From: Anaerolineae bacterium
Lineage (GTDB): Bacteria > Chloroflexota > Anaerolineae > Aggregatilineales > Phototrophicaceae
Length of the DNA stretch: 55,787 nt
Reading direction: 5' to 3'
NCBI GenBank assembly: GCA_022826865.1
Contig: JAJDUC010000051.1
Coordinates: 1 to 55,787 of the forward strand
This document shows positions 33,162 to 41,954 of the stretch, one piece after another. The notes under the pieces are model-generated. The model was not told where the DNA came from and made no database searches. It saw only the letters and a list, made by a program, of their open reading frames with translations. The first letter of the stretch is position 1; each line of letters starts with the position of its first letter. The position numbers and the translations under genes were made by a program.

Positions 33162-33971
33162 ATGGCCGAATTGCCGGGCAAGGAAGAACAAGTTCAGCAG
33201 CAAAAGCGATTACCGGGGAAGATCCTCAGCCCCGAGGCAATCGCGAGTATATTGACCGTGCTGATGGTCCTGGTCATCTGGTATTACCTCACCGATTCCT
33301 TCATCGACAAGCTTTTCTTCCCTTCCCCGATGGATACGGTCCTCGTTGTAGGACGGATGGAAGGCGTGCTGGTTGGCTACTTTCTCGCGACGATGTATCG
33401 CGTCGTGGTCGGGATGTTGGCCGGGGCCCTGCTCGGTGTCCTGTGTGGCGTGGCCATGAGTTGGAACAAGTGGATAAACAGCATCCTGGACCCTCTCATC
33501 GAAGCGCTGCGTCCCATCCCCGCAGTCGCCTTGATTCCCTTCTTCATTCTCTGGTTCGGGATCGGCGATATGGGCAAGCTCATCCTGACCGCTCTCGGCG
33601 GCTTCACCGTGATGGTAGTGACGACATTGGAGGCGATCAAACATGTTTCGCCGATCTACATCATGGCGGCCCGGACCCTGGGCGCCAACAGGCTGACCAT
33701 ATATAGAACCGTGATTCTTCCCGCGATTACGCCGCCTCTGATCGGGGGCATGCGGGTAACGGTCGCGCTCTCCTTCGCCTTGGTCATCGCCTCCGAATTC
33801 ATGGGAGCGCAAAGCGGCCTGGGTTATATGATCATGCTCGCCCGCCGCACTTTGCAGACCGACGCCATCCTGGTCGGGGTCATCATCATCGGCATCACGT
33901 CGTGGATTGTGGACCGTATGGTACGCATCATCGGCAATTATCTGACGCGCTGGGCGCCGCGTTCAGACTAA
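33162..33971 (+). CDS. ABC transporter permease (TauC/SsuC type)
   Basis: A 269-residue permease with six TM helices starting near residue 25 (AIASILTVLMVLVIWYYL). The EAA coupling motif is ASRTLGANR-like: MAARTLGANRLTIYRTVILPAITPPLIGG (about 165-195). It belongs to the BPD_transp_1 family and would act as a homodimer with the preceding ATPase. SBP gene follows after 98 bp. Confidence 0.95.
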   Translation: MAELPGKEEQVQQQKRLPGKILSPEAIASILTVLMVLVIWYYLTDSFIDKLFFPSPMDTVLVVGRMEGVLVGYFLATMYRVVVGMLAGALLGVLCGVAMSWNKWINSILDPLIEALRPIPAVALIPFFILWFGIGDMGKLILTALGGFTVMVVTTLEAIKHVSPIYIMAARTLGANRLTIYRTVILPAITPPLIGGMRVTVALSFALVIASEFMGAQSGLGYMIMLARRTLQTDAILVGVIIIGITSWIVDRMVRIIGNYLTRWAPRSD

Positions 33972-34069
33972 GCCCGCGTCCGCGCCGCGAGAGGAGGTGC
34001 ATAACGAAACGATAAAGCGGATACATACTTCTGTCAGCATGCAACACAAGTTTTAGAGGATTGATACTC

Positions 34070-35194
34070 ATGAAGAGAAACACTCTTGCAAAGCGAATGC
34101 TATTGCCCATTCTGATCTTGTCGCTACTTTTATCGGCCCCGGCCGCCGCGCAGGACGAGCTCACGCATATTCGGCTGGGAATGACCCCGTTCCAGGATAT
34201 GCTGGCCATCCAGGTCGGCGCTGAACAGGGATTCTTCGAGCAGGTAGGCATTGATCTTGAATTGATCAATCTGCCATACGAAGCGGTCACTGAAGCCATC
34301 GCCGCCGGTTCCCTCGACATCGGTTCCATCTGCGAAACCACCGTCGTGACTAGCTGGGACGCCTTCCCGGAACAGCGCCTCGCCAACATCTTCTATACCT
34401 TCGAGGGTTCGGCGATCATGGTTCGTCCCGATTCCGGCATGTCCACCTACGCGGAGAATCTGGTCGAACTGGGCGATCATGCCGACGCCTTGGCCGCGAC
34501 CGTCTCTCAACTGGCCGGGCTCAACGTCCTGACTACGAAGGGCACCGATATGGAGATGGGTGTGGGCGCAGCTCTGGCGGCCGGCGGATTGAGCATCAAT
34601 GATGTCAATGTCCTGGATATGAACCCGAACGATGGCCTGGCCGCATTTCTCACCGGCGAGGCGGATGCCTACCTCGGCGGCTTGCCCCAGCGCTTCCGCT
34701 TGGTCAAAGAGGGTATGAAGACCCTGGTCACTGCGCAAGACGTCGGCTCCCAAGCCGTCATCCTCTGCGGGTTCTTGTCCACCGCCGATTATGTCGAGGA
34801 GAATTTCGACGCGCTGGTGGCTTTCGCCAAGGGCACATTCTTGACCTTGCAATACGTGAATGCGAATCAAGATGCGGCATTCGGCCGGATATCCGAGCTC
34901 CTGAACTCGATGACTGGGGCGCAGATGACGATCCAGGATATCAAGGACCTCTGGAACAAGATTGAGTTCTTCCCGACGACAGGCGCCGAAATGTACTGGC
35001 TGCTGATCAGCCCGACGGGCAGCCGCTATTGGCGGCCGCGCATGGAATTCGTCTACGACTTTTATTCCAGTCTGGGCGCGGTGCAAAACCCGATGGACTT
35101 CGACGAAGTCTTTTCCTTCGCGGCCATTTTGGAAGCCTATATGGCGCAGCACGAACCGGATGCCTGGGCGGTGATCCAGAGCATGTCCGGCTGA
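34070..35194 (+). CDS. NMT1/SsuA/TauA-type substrate-binding protein
   Basis: 374 residues from ATG 34070 (AGAGGA about 10 nt upstream; a TTG at 34061 is an unlikely start). Signal peptide about 1-28 (MLLPILILSLLLSAPAAAQ). The mature protein has the NMT1 pattern: IRLGMTPFQDMLAIQVGAEQGFFEQVGIDLELI and AVTEAIAAGSLDIGSICETT. NMT1-like proteins bind taurine, sulfonates, pyrimidine/thiamine precursors or aromatics. The ligand cannot be read, but position beside M24 and lactonase-like enzymes suggests an amide, lactone or creatine-like compound (inference). Confidence 0.92.
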   Translation: MKRNTLAKRMLLPILILSLLLSAPAAAQDELTHIRLGMTPFQDMLAIQVGAEQGFFEQVGIDLELINLPYEAVTEAIAAGSLDIGSICETTVVTSWDAFPEQRLANIFYTFEGSAIMVRPDSGMSTYAENLVELGDHADALAATVSQLAGLNVLTTKGTDMEMGVGAALAAGGLSINDVNVLDMNPNDGLAAFLTGEADAYLGGLPQRFRLVKEGMKTLVTAQDVGSQAVILCGFLSTADYVEENFDALVAFAKGTFLTLQYVNANQDAAFGRISELLNSMTGAQMTIQDIKDLWNKIEFFPTTGAEMYWLLISPTGSRYWRPRMEFVYDFYSSLGAVQNPMDFDEVFSFAAILEAYMAQHEPDAWAVIQSMSG

Positions 35195-35213
35195 GCGCGC
35201 TTTAGAGATTGAG

Positions 35214-35254
35214 GAGGCGGGCGGCGCGGCGTACTTCCCGCTCGCCTCGTTTTC
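35214..35254 (+). terminator. Hairpin plus T-run after the binding-protein gene
   Basis: GAGGCGGGCG (35214-35223) and CGCTCGCCTC (35239-35248) pair with one mismatch, followed by GTTTTC. It lies 20 bp after the SBP stop and before the MBL gene, so it may partly terminate the transcript or stabilise the SBP 3' end. Confidence 0.6.
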
Positions 35255-35343
35255 AGCTTGGCTTACTGGCCGCCCGCCGGATGCCCGCGGCCGCAGAAGC
35301 CCAAGCCCGCAACAATTGAGTGCCCAAAGAGAGGAGAATTATC

Positions 35344-36174
35344 ATGTCATATCGCGTTCATTGGATGAATACCGGCGAAATCGAAGTTGCCCTTGGAACC
35401 AGCCTGTTGGGGCTGGGCTACAATCCGAAGATGCCCGGCGGTCAGATTCTGACTTACGGTTATCAAGAGCGAATCGAACGCGCGGACGGGACGGTTGGCT
35501 CGGGAACGATGGTGCCCATACCGCTCTATTACATTGAAGGAACCAAGCAGAAGATCATCGTCGATACCGGCACCAATCCCGAAACTTGCAAAGAAGGCGA
35601 AGTACTGACGGAGGCCTACGGCGGACGGCAATACTGGTACACGACGCCCGAGCAAGATGTGCGTGCGCAACTCGGCCGGCTCGGCGTTACGCCGGAAGAA
35701 ATCGATATTGTCATCATGACCCATCTTCACCTGGACCATATTGGCAATACAAAGCTCTTCCCCAACGCGCGCTTCATCGTCCAGCGCGACGAATTGGCCT
35801 GGTTCATGGCGCCGCCAATCGCAAGCGCCTTCTATTACCCGGAATTGCGCCACTACTTTGCCGACATCATGGATCAGGTGGACTGTATCGAAGGCGATAT
35901 GCAAGTGGAGAACGGGCTTGATCTGGTTCTGGTGGGCGGCCATACACCGGGCAGCATGGTGGTCTTGATCGAAACCGTGAACGGGAAAGTCGGCCTGGTT
36001 GGAGACTTCTACTACAACTATGTCAATATGGAATACGACTGGCCGCCCGGCGCCTATTGGGACCTGGGCGAGTGGCTGCGCAACTCGCGTCGGATCAAGC
36101 AAATGGCCGATATCGTCATCCCGAATCACGACTACTACTACATGAAGCTGTATCCTGAAGGCGTGATTGAATAA
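35344..36174 (+). CDS. Metallo-beta-lactamase-fold hydrolase, N-acyl-homoserine-lactonase-like
   Basis: 276 residues from ATG 35344 (AGGAG just upstream; the frame opens earlier at a GTG, 35320). The zinc-site motif is THLHLDHIGN with His127, His129, Asp131, His132; GGHTPGS supplies the next His, GDFYYNY the bridging Asp, and IPNHDYYYM the last His. Length and the layout PIPLYYIEG...IIVDTG match AHL-lactonase (AttM/AiiA-like) proteins. It would hydrolyse a lactone or cyclic amide/ester. Being last in the cluster, it may act on the imported compound and not on quorum signals. Confidence 0.93.
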   Translation: MSYRVHWMNTGEIEVALGTSLLGLGYNPKMPGGQILTYGYQERIERADGTVGSGTMVPIPLYYIEGTKQKIIVDTGTNPETCKEGEVLTEAYGGRQYWYTTPEQDVRAQLGRLGVTPEEIDIVIMTHLHLDHIGNTKLFPNARFIVQRDELAWFMAPPIASAFYYPELRHYFADIMDQVDCIEGDMQVENGLDLVLVGGHTPGSMVVLIETVNGKVGLVGDFYYNYVNMEYDWPPGAYWDLGEWLRNSRRIKQMADIVIPNHDYYYMKLYPEGVIE

Positions 36175-36271
36175 GCGTCCGCCATATCAGTGGCTTGAGG
36201 GCACGGTCTTCAAAAACGGCCGAGCGCTCAAGCGATGCTTACCGGCCTGCCGCTTCGGAAGGCGCAAGGCC

Positions 36272-36877
36272 CTAAAGAACGACTCTTTCCGCCAGTCGGT
36301 TTGCCGATCCCGCAGCAAACCGGCGTCGGAGCGCAAGAAACCAGAGGAGTACACCGAGAATCCCCATCAGCGCAACCATGCCGATGCCGGCGAGCAAAGC
36401 CAAGGCAAGGCCTTCAGCCGCCCGAACATCAATCGACCATGGGGTAGCGCCGCCATCCGCCGCAGCCACGTCGATCGGTCGAACGCCGATGTCAACGCGC
36501 TCGGGCGGCCAGCCGGGCTCAACTGAGGCGCCAAACGCCGTCGCCCCGCTCAGAATGTATTCGCTGCTCGTCACGAGGACTTGATATTCGCCGGCCGGCA
36601 GTTGGTCAAAACAGAGCAGACCATCAGCGGCATAAGACGAATCCTCAAGCAGCCCGGCGGCGATGGTGACGCCGTGATGGTTCAGCAGATGGGCGCCGAC
36701 GCCGCGCTGGATCAGGATTTCGCCGGCATCGCGCGCCCCGTTTTGATTTGGATCGTTAAAGGCCTGCACACAGACCTGCCCGCCGTCTTGCGCCGAGGCG
36801 CAGAAACTGCTGAGAAGCAGCACAACTGCCGTCAACAGCAGTCCCGCAGGCTGCGCCGGCGGTCTCTCAACCAGCAA
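36272..36877 (-). CDS. Secreted/membrane-anchored SdrD B-like domain protein
   Basis: A 201-residue protein: N-terminal signal (LLLTAVVLLLSSFCASA), one Cna-B/SdrD-B-like domain with a calcium-binding loop DPNQNGARDAGE, and a C-terminal TM helix (about 155-180, LALALLAGIGMVALMGILGVLLWFL) ending in an Arg-rich tail. It is 12 bp downstream of the LysM gene, which has the same loop and topology; the two form an operon of single-pass surface proteins. Probably envelope structure or adhesion; function unknown. Confidence 0.8.
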   Translation of the reverse strand: MLVERPPAQPAGLLLTAVVLLLSSFCASAQDGGQVCVQAFNDPNQNGARDAGEILIQRGVGAHLLNHHGVTIAAGLLEDSSYAADGLLCFDQLPAGEYQVLVTSSEYILSGATAFGASVEPGWPPERVDIGVRPIDVAAADGGATPWSIDVRAAEGLALALLAGIGMVALMGILGVLLWFLALRRRFAAGSANRLAERVVL

Positions 36878-36889
36878 GGCCAGTCCAAT

Positions 36890-37726
36890 TCACGCTCGCC
36901 CTTTCAGCAGCAGCGAGACCAAGAGCCCGCCTATCAGAACGACACCTGCCAGCGCCAAAACGAATATCCCGCTTGCTTCCTGCAGAAGGCTGCTCTCGCT
37001 GTCGTCGACCTCCGGCGGGCCGGCGGCAGCCTCAGCCGTCGGCATGATGAAGGCTTCCAACCCGCTCTTCGCGCCGATTTCCACATTCACGCGGCCGCCC
37101 GCGCTCAAGTCGATTTGCAAGGTCGCGAAGCTCGTCACGCCATAACCTTCCGGCGGTCGCAATTCAAGTCGATAGAGATCTCGCTCCAGGTCCCGCCAGC
37201 AATATGGTTCGGACTCGCCATCGGTGGTATAAGTCAGCGCTTCGGCGCCAGAGGCATCCAGGACCAGAATCCGGCCCGCCTTTAGATAGCCCTCGCCCGG
37301 TTCGCGGCGCCCGTTCTGGTTGTCGTCTTCGTACAGGGAGAAACAGAGCTGCGGGCTGATATCGGCCGGATCCATCATCGGCGCGTCCGCCTGCGCAACT
37401 GGCGCCAGCGGCGCTTCAATGGACGGCAGCGGAATCGCAGCCTCGCTGTCGGCGCGCTCGGTCGGCGCCGCTTCGTCTTCCGGCTCGCCTTCGGGCTGCG
37501 CGATTTCATCCGCCGGAATGACCAGCAAACGCTGACCAATCTGCAAGTAAGCATCGGGATCCAGCTCGTTCAGCGTCACAAGGCGCTCTAACGTGACGCC
37601 GTAGGCATTTGCGATTAGGGTCAAGGTCTCGCCCGCGGCCACAGTATGCGCGATGTCATCATTCGCCTGCCCGGGCAGCGCAGCCGCCGCTGAAAGGCAA
37701 AGGACGAGCATGCAAAGCCGAATCAA
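36890..37726 (-). CDS. LysM and SdrD B-like domain surface protein
   Basis: 278 residues. Signal peptide about 1-22, then LysM (HTVAAGETLTLIANAYGVTLERLVTLNELDPDAYLQIGQRLLV, about 27-72) that binds N-acetylglucosamine polymers, an acidic Pro/Glu/Ala linker, an SdrD-B-like domain with DDNQNGRREPGEGYL, and a C-terminal TM helix (GIFVLALAGVVLIGGLLVSLLL). It is anchored outside the membrane and touches peptidoglycan. It forms an operon with the following SdrD-like gene. It is divergent from the PPC gene, with a MITE copy between. Confidence 0.86.
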   Translation of the reverse strand: MIRLCMLVLCLSAAAALPGQANDDIAHTVAAGETLTLIANAYGVTLERLVTLNELDPDAYLQIGQRLLVIPADEIAQPEGEPEDEAAPTERADSEAAIPLPSIEAPLAPVAQADAPMMDPADISPQLCFSLYEDDNQNGRREPGEGYLKAGRILVLDASGAEALTYTTDGESEPYCWRDLERDLYRLELRPPEGYGVTSFATLQIDLSAGGRVNVEIGAKSGLEAFIMPTAEAAAGPPEVDDSESSLLQEASGIFVLALAGVVLIGGLLVSLLLKGRA

Positions 37727-37806
37727 GCCATGCCTCCCTGCTCATGATCAAAATATGAGTCGCTGGCATTATAGCAGTCTGGATACCGTGATACAGGGCT
37801 TGCCGG

Positions 37807-37999
37807 CAGGGCAATCGCATCAAAATCATAATAAGCGGTTCGCTACGAAAATTGCGAAAATGTAGGGGCGTCTCGTGAGACGCCCGTTGAAAATGGCCTG
37901 CAAATTGCGGGCGTTTCAACGAAACGCCCCTACGGATTACATAATTTGAGGGGAAAATGTCATTTATCGGCGCAATTTAAATTTGATGCGATTGACCTG
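37807..37999. mobile_element. MITE-like element, family 2, copy 3 (193 bp, intact)
   Basis: Best-preserved copy. Ends CAGGGCAATCGCATCAAA and TTTGATGCGATTGACCTG are inverted repeats with one mismatch. It is flanked by GGCTTGCCGG (37797-37806) and GGCTTGCCAG (38000-38009), a 9/10 direct repeat consistent with target duplication. The interior has palindromes GTAGGGGCGTCTCGTGAGACGCC and GGGCGTTTCAACGAAACGCCC. No ORF. It occupies the divergent gap between the LysM and PPC genes. Confidence 0.85.
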
Positions 38000-38075
38000 G
38001 GCTTGCCAGGCGCCGGGCGCCCTGACGCCTGCCGCTTTTCGCCGCCGCGCTTCAGCCACAGTCAGCGATTTCCGC

Positions 38076-38081
38076 TAGAAT
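38076..38081 (+). promoter_or_regulatory. -10 box TAGAAT six bases before the PPC start codon
   Basis: Geometry as in the metG leader: the ATG at 38088 is at the expected transcription start, so a leaderless mRNA is likely. No convincing -35 is visible. Confidence 0.4.
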
Positions 38082-38087
38082 GGGTGT

Positions 38088-39560
38088 ATGAACGGCGTAC
38101 GCTTCTGCTCACTTTTCCTTATGTTCTGCTTCTATGTCTGCGTCAGCGCGCAATCTCGAGAGATCAGCGCCAGTGACGATCAAATCAGCCGCGACGGTGT
38201 GATAACCGGTCGTCTTGACGCGGAAAACCCGCGCGATGTCTATTATGTCGATGGGTTGCGTGGCGAAGTCATCGGCTTCCAGGTGCTGAGAATCTCGGGC
38301 GACCTTGATCCGGTCCTGGGCGTTTTTGACGAGGCCGGTCAGATTGCGCTTTATCAGGACGATTCCGCCGGAGGTTTCGATGTCAATCACGATTTGACGA
38401 TCACGAAGACCGGGCGCTATTTCGTGACGGTCGGCCGCTTCGGCTATGACCTTGGCGCCACCGCTGGCGAGTACGAACTGCGCATGACGCGCAAAGGCGT
38501 CCTTTCCGAACGAGGCAGCACGCTGCGCTACGGCGACTCGGTTATCGGCACCATTAGCGACGCCAACTCCGAGGTCTATTACACCTTCCAGGCGACGCAA
38601 GGCGATATCTTGAATATCTCAATGGTGCGCTCCTCCGGCACGCTCGATCCCGTCCTGCAAGTCGTCGATGGCGATCGCTTTGAAGTCGCCAGGAATGACG
38701 ATCGCATCGACGCCGATACGCGCAATTCGGGCATCGACGGCTTGATCATCAACCGCAGCGGCACCTATATCATCATCGCGACACGTTACGGCGACAGCGC
38801 CGGCAGCTTCGTCTTGACAATTGAAGAGACAGCCGAAAGCGGCGCCGGAAGCAGCCGCCTCGCGCCTCTGCCGATTCACTATGGCGACACGCTGACGTCA
38901 GCAATCGAACATGGTCAATACGAACGTTTCTACACCTTTGACGCGGACGAAGGCGACTTGATCTCCATTGAAATGGCCCGCGTTGCCGGCAGCGACCTCG
39001 ATGCCTTTGTCATCCTGGCGGATAGCGGCTTCAAGGCGCTCATAGAGGATGACGACAGCGGCGGCAATCAAGACTCGCGCATTGCCGATTTCCACATTCC
39101 GGCGGACGGGCGCTATCATATCATCGCCTCACGCTTTGAAGGGCGGAACGGCAAAACCAGCGGCGAGTATCGCTTGAGCCTCTCTATCCTGGACGACCCC
39201 TCGGTCGCCTTGCCGAGCGGTGTGCAAAGCCTGAATTACGGCACAAGCGTCAACGGCAAGATCAGCGCGGACAAAGAAAGCGACCTCTACGCCTTCTACG
39301 GGCGCCAGGGGGAGGTCGTTACCATCTCCATGACCCGCGTCGATGGCAACCTCGATGCCTATCTCCAATTGCTCAACAGCGCGCAAGAGGTCGTGACCAG
39401 CAACGACGACGGCGGGGCCGATCAGAACGCGCTCATCAGCAACTTCGCTATCCCGGCCACGGGCATGTATTACATCCGCGCGCGCCGCTTCTTCGGCACA
39501 GACGGCAATCCCGATACGGCCGGCGCTTACGTGCTGGTCTTGGCTGAACGCCATACCTGA
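38088..39560 (+). CDS. Secreted protein with four PPC-type (pre-peptidase C-terminal) domains
   Basis: 490 residues with a signal peptide (about 1-21) and four tandem PPC-like beta-sandwich repeats at about 30-135, 140-250, 255-365 and 370-490. Each has the pattern GDxxxxxxxR..G.LDP/A.(V/L).(V/L).D.G......DD, then a G.Y.(I/V).....G...GEY.L end. Asp-rich loops such as EDDDSGGNQDSR and SNDDGGADQNA look calcium-binding. There is no catalytic domain, so it is likely a surface or matrix protein. It has no SD but a -10 box six bases upstream. Confidence 0.88.
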   Translation: MNGVRFCSLFLMFCFYVCVSAQSREISASDDQISRDGVITGRLDAENPRDVYYVDGLRGEVIGFQVLRISGDLDPVLGVFDEAGQIALYQDDSAGGFDVNHDLTITKTGRYFVTVGRFGYDLGATAGEYELRMTRKGVLSERGSTLRYGDSVIGTISDANSEVYYTFQATQGDILNISMVRSSGTLDPVLQVVDGDRFEVARNDDRIDADTRNSGIDGLIINRSGTYIIIATRYGDSAGSFVLTIEETAESGAGSSRLAPLPIHYGDTLTSAIEHGQYERFYTFDADEGDLISIEMARVAGSDLDAFVILADSGFKALIEDDDSGGNQDSRIADFHIPADGRYHIIASRFEGRNGKTSGEYRLSLSILDDPSVALPSGVQSLNYGTSVNGKISADKESDLYAFYGRQGEVVTISMTRVDGNLDAYLQLLNSAQEVVTSNDDGGADQNALISNFAIPATGMYYIRARRFFGTDGNPDTAGAYVLVLAERHT

Positions 39561-39610
39561 GCCCGTTGCCGGTCTTGAAGACCTGGCGCGGTCCCTATTC
39601 AGGCAGAAGC

Positions 39611-40123
39611 ATGTCAAGAATCCAGAGCAGGTTCCAGCCGAAAAAGGCGAGCGAAAGCGCCTTTATCGCCAAAGGCGCCATCGTCGTCGGCGATGTGACC
39701 ATCGGCGCGAGGGCGAGCGTCTGGTTCAATGCCGTGCTGCGCGGCGATACCGAGGCGCTCACTATCGGTGATGAGACAAATATTCAGGATGGCGCAGTCT
39801 GCCACGCCGACCCCGGCCTGCCGCTGTTCATCGGGGAAGGCGTCACTGTCGGACATCGCGCCATAGTGCACGGCGCGCGAATCGGCAATCATAGCCTGAT
39901 CGGCATGGGAAGCATCGTTCTCAACGGCGCCAGCATCGGGAAAAATTGTCTGATTGGCGCCGGCGCCCTGGTGACTCAACGCATGTCCGTTCCTGACGGC
40001 ATGTTACTTCTCGGAAGTCCGGCAAAGGCGATACGCCCGGTGACTGTTGAAGAAATCGCCATGATTCGGCGGACCGCCGCCAACTACGTGGATAGGGCGC
40101 GGGCCTTCAAACGCAGCGCCTAG
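39611..40123 (+). CDS. Gamma-class carbonic anhydrase-like hexapeptide protein
   Basis: 170 residues from ATG 39611 (the frame opens earlier at 39566). Left-handed beta-helix hexapeptide repeats run from VVGDVTIGARASVWFNAVLRGD to LIGMGSIVLNGASIGKNCLIGAGALV. Zinc ligands expected of gamma-CAs are present: VCHADPG, then VGHRAIVHG (His spacing typical). Catalyses CO2 hydration or is a structural homologue (YrdA/PaaY type). It starts 51 bp after the PPC stop. The full family motif set makes the assignment solid; activity is inferred. Confidence 0.93.
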   Translation: MSRIQSRFQPKKASESAFIAKGAIVVGDVTIGARASVWFNAVLRGDTEALTIGDETNIQDGAVCHADPGLPLFIGEGVTVGHRAIVHGARIGNHSLIGMGSIVLNGASIGKNCLIGAGALVTQRMSVPDGMLLLGSPAKAIRPVTVEEIAMIRRTAANYVDRARAFKRSA

Positions 40124-40132
40124 ACGCGCCGC

Positions 40133-40963
40133 TCAGCGCGCGCGGCTCCCTTTTTCTTCGTCCTCGCCTTGATAAGCCAGCAAGTCGTCCAGGGACATCT
40201 TGGGCAGACGATTCTCCGCCATAACAGCCCGCATCTCGGTGTTGATCTCGCCGTCCTCGCCGATGTGCCGGCGGATGTTGGCGCCGGTCGCCTCGGAGTA
40301 TTCGAAGCGATGGTCGGCGATCGTCACGCCATCGGCAATGATGCGCAGCGACCACTTGCCGTCCAACTCCATCTGGTCATGCAGCGGCATGCGCGTGTTG
40401 GGTGTCAAAAAATTGCGTCCGCGCCGCAGCTTGAAACTGTCCTCATGGATGTAGACCGCATCGCCCACCGCGTCAATGACCTCGAAGCGAATGTTGCCGT
40501 TGGCTTCCATCGGCACGCGCAACTGCACGAAGGGCTGGATGTAGTCAATATCATCAGGCAGCGACCAAGTGCGGAATATCTGGGGTTCGCCGGCTTCTTT
40601 GGTGGTCAACAAGCCGATGTCCACCGCCAGCACCTGCACTTCGTCCGGGTCGAGCCCGGCGCGCGTCACCGATTCCAGAGCATGGCGATAAACGCGCTGC
40701 TCGGCGCTGGCCGGCTGCTGGTGGAAAATCTCGTAATCGTCGTATTCCTCTTCTTCGGCCTGCTCGTATTCATAACCGTAGTCATAGCTTTCTCGGGTCG
40801 CGCTGCTGACATTGGAGCTTGATCTGTCGCTGTCAAATTGACGAACGAGGAACAACAGCCCGAGCAAAACCAAAATGACCGGGAAGCTGTTGCCCAACAG
40901 CGCCACCGCCCCCAGCGCGAGTAAAATAAAGGCGAGAAACCAGGTGTTGCGATTGTCCGGCAT
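40133..40963 (-). CDS. Membrane protein, paralogue of the neighbour at 40978-41808
   Basis: 276 residues. Two N-terminal TM helices (about 8-40), an acidic Tyr/Glu linker (YGYEYEQAEEEEYDDYE) and a C-terminal domain that aligns with the next gene: VQVLAVDIGLLTT, IQPFVQLRV, IRFEVIDAVGDAVY, LRRGRNFLTPNTRMPL and GKWSLRIIADGVTIADHRF. Function unknown; the shared C-terminal domain may be a new family. The gene follows its paralogue after 14 bp and ends 9 bp from the gamma-CA stop. Part of a three-gene minus-strand operon. Confidence 0.8.
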   Translation of the reverse strand: MPDNRNTWFLAFILLALGAVALLGNSFPVILVLLGLLFLVRQFDSDRSSSNVSSATRESYDYGYEYEQAEEEEYDDYEIFHQQPASAEQRVYRHALESVTRAGLDPDEVQVLAVDIGLLTTKEAGEPQIFRTWSLPDDIDYIQPFVQLRVPMEANGNIRFEVIDAVGDAVYIHEDSFKLRRGRNFLTPNTRMPLHDQMELDGKWSLRIIADGVTIADHRFEYSEATGANIRRHIGEDGEINTEMRAVMAENRLPKMSLDDLLAYQGEDEEKGSRAR

Positions 40964-40977
40964 TCACATACCCTCAG

Positions 40978-41808
40978 CTAGCTGCGGCCGCGCGACCGGC
41001 CGCCGCGACCGGGGGAACTCGGCTGCCGCAGCAAATCTTTAAGCTGCGCGGTTTGCTGCTGCTCAACCTCATCCACGATGACGGCATCGGCCAGATTCCG
41101 GCTTCGCTCTTGAAGCGAATCAGGCAATTCCTCTTCACCGCTCAAGCGGCGGCGGCGCTCGTTGACGGATGGCGAAAGCATGAGATTGTGCATACCGATC
41201 AGACTGTTATCGACATAAACCCGCAAGTCCCAATCTCCGTTGCCATCGACGCTGCGATTGCCGGCCAGCGGCAGATGATGATCCGCCAGCAGACTCATCT
41301 CGCCTTCGCGCAAATAGGTCTTCATTTCATAGACGTACTGCTCTTCGCCGAGGTGGTTATAGATCTCGTAACGGATCAATGCCTGCCGCTCCGCCTCTTC
41401 CGGCGAGACATGCAAGGTGATGAATGGACGCGCGCCGTCGTCGTCTTTTGAGATATTCCGCGTCCGCCGCATGGCCAAACCCTCGACCCCGGTCTGCATG
41501 GCGATCAAGCCGATATCAAGCATGACAAGTCCGCCGCGGTTGAAGTAACCCGCCCGCGCCGCCGCGCGCTCAGTCGCCTCGCGCGCCTGCGGCGTAATAC
41601 GCCGACGCAGGGGCGCCCGATTCAAGACATCCAGCAGGTTCTCGCGCTCCGGACCCAGTTCGACCATGGATGCGATCACGGCCACCGCCAAGGCGCCGAT
41701 CAACGACAATTGCACCGCCGCCGATACCGGCGCCGCCAACAAGGCGAATCCGATCAGCAAGGCCATGGTGATCAGCCAGACGGTGTTGCGTCGCTTCAAG
41801 CGAATCAT
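40978..41808 (-). CDS. Membrane protein, paralogue of the neighbour at 40133-40963
   Basis: 276 residues from ATG 41808 (a TTG at 41871 opens the frame). Two TM helices (about 10-50, WLITMALLIGFALLAAPVSAAVQ...GALAVAVIASMV), then a soluble domain with LVMLDIGLIAMQTG, ARPFITLHV, IRYEIYNHLGEEQYVYE, LREGEMSLLADHHLPL and GDWDLRVYVDNSLIGMHNL, matching the downstream paralogue in order and spacing. The C-terminus is Arg/Gly-rich (about 290 on). Not recognised as a named family. Duplicated in tandem. Confidence 0.8.
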   Translation of the reverse strand: MIRLKRRNTVWLITMALLIGFALLAAPVSAAVQLSLIGALAVAVIASMVELGPERENLLDVLNRAPLRRRITPQAREATERAAARAGYFNRGGLVMLDIGLIAMQTGVEGLAMRRTRNISKDDDGARPFITLHVSPEEAERQALIRYEIYNHLGEEQYVYEMKTYLREGEMSLLADHHLPLAGNRSVDGNGDWDLRVYVDNSLIGMHNLMLSPSVNERRRRLSGEEELPDSLQERSRNLADAVIVDEVEQQQTAQLKDLLRQPSSPGRGGRSRGRS

Positions 41809-41954
41809 TAATTCACTCTCGTCATGTCGCTGCGTCCGCGCTTTCCCCACCCCGCCAGACGCCGCCTGCAAGCATGCCTACCGTTATTGTAACACCTTCC
41901 CCGCCCCAGTTCTCAAGGTCAGACCGACCGCGTCGGCGCGCAAGCGCCCTTGAG

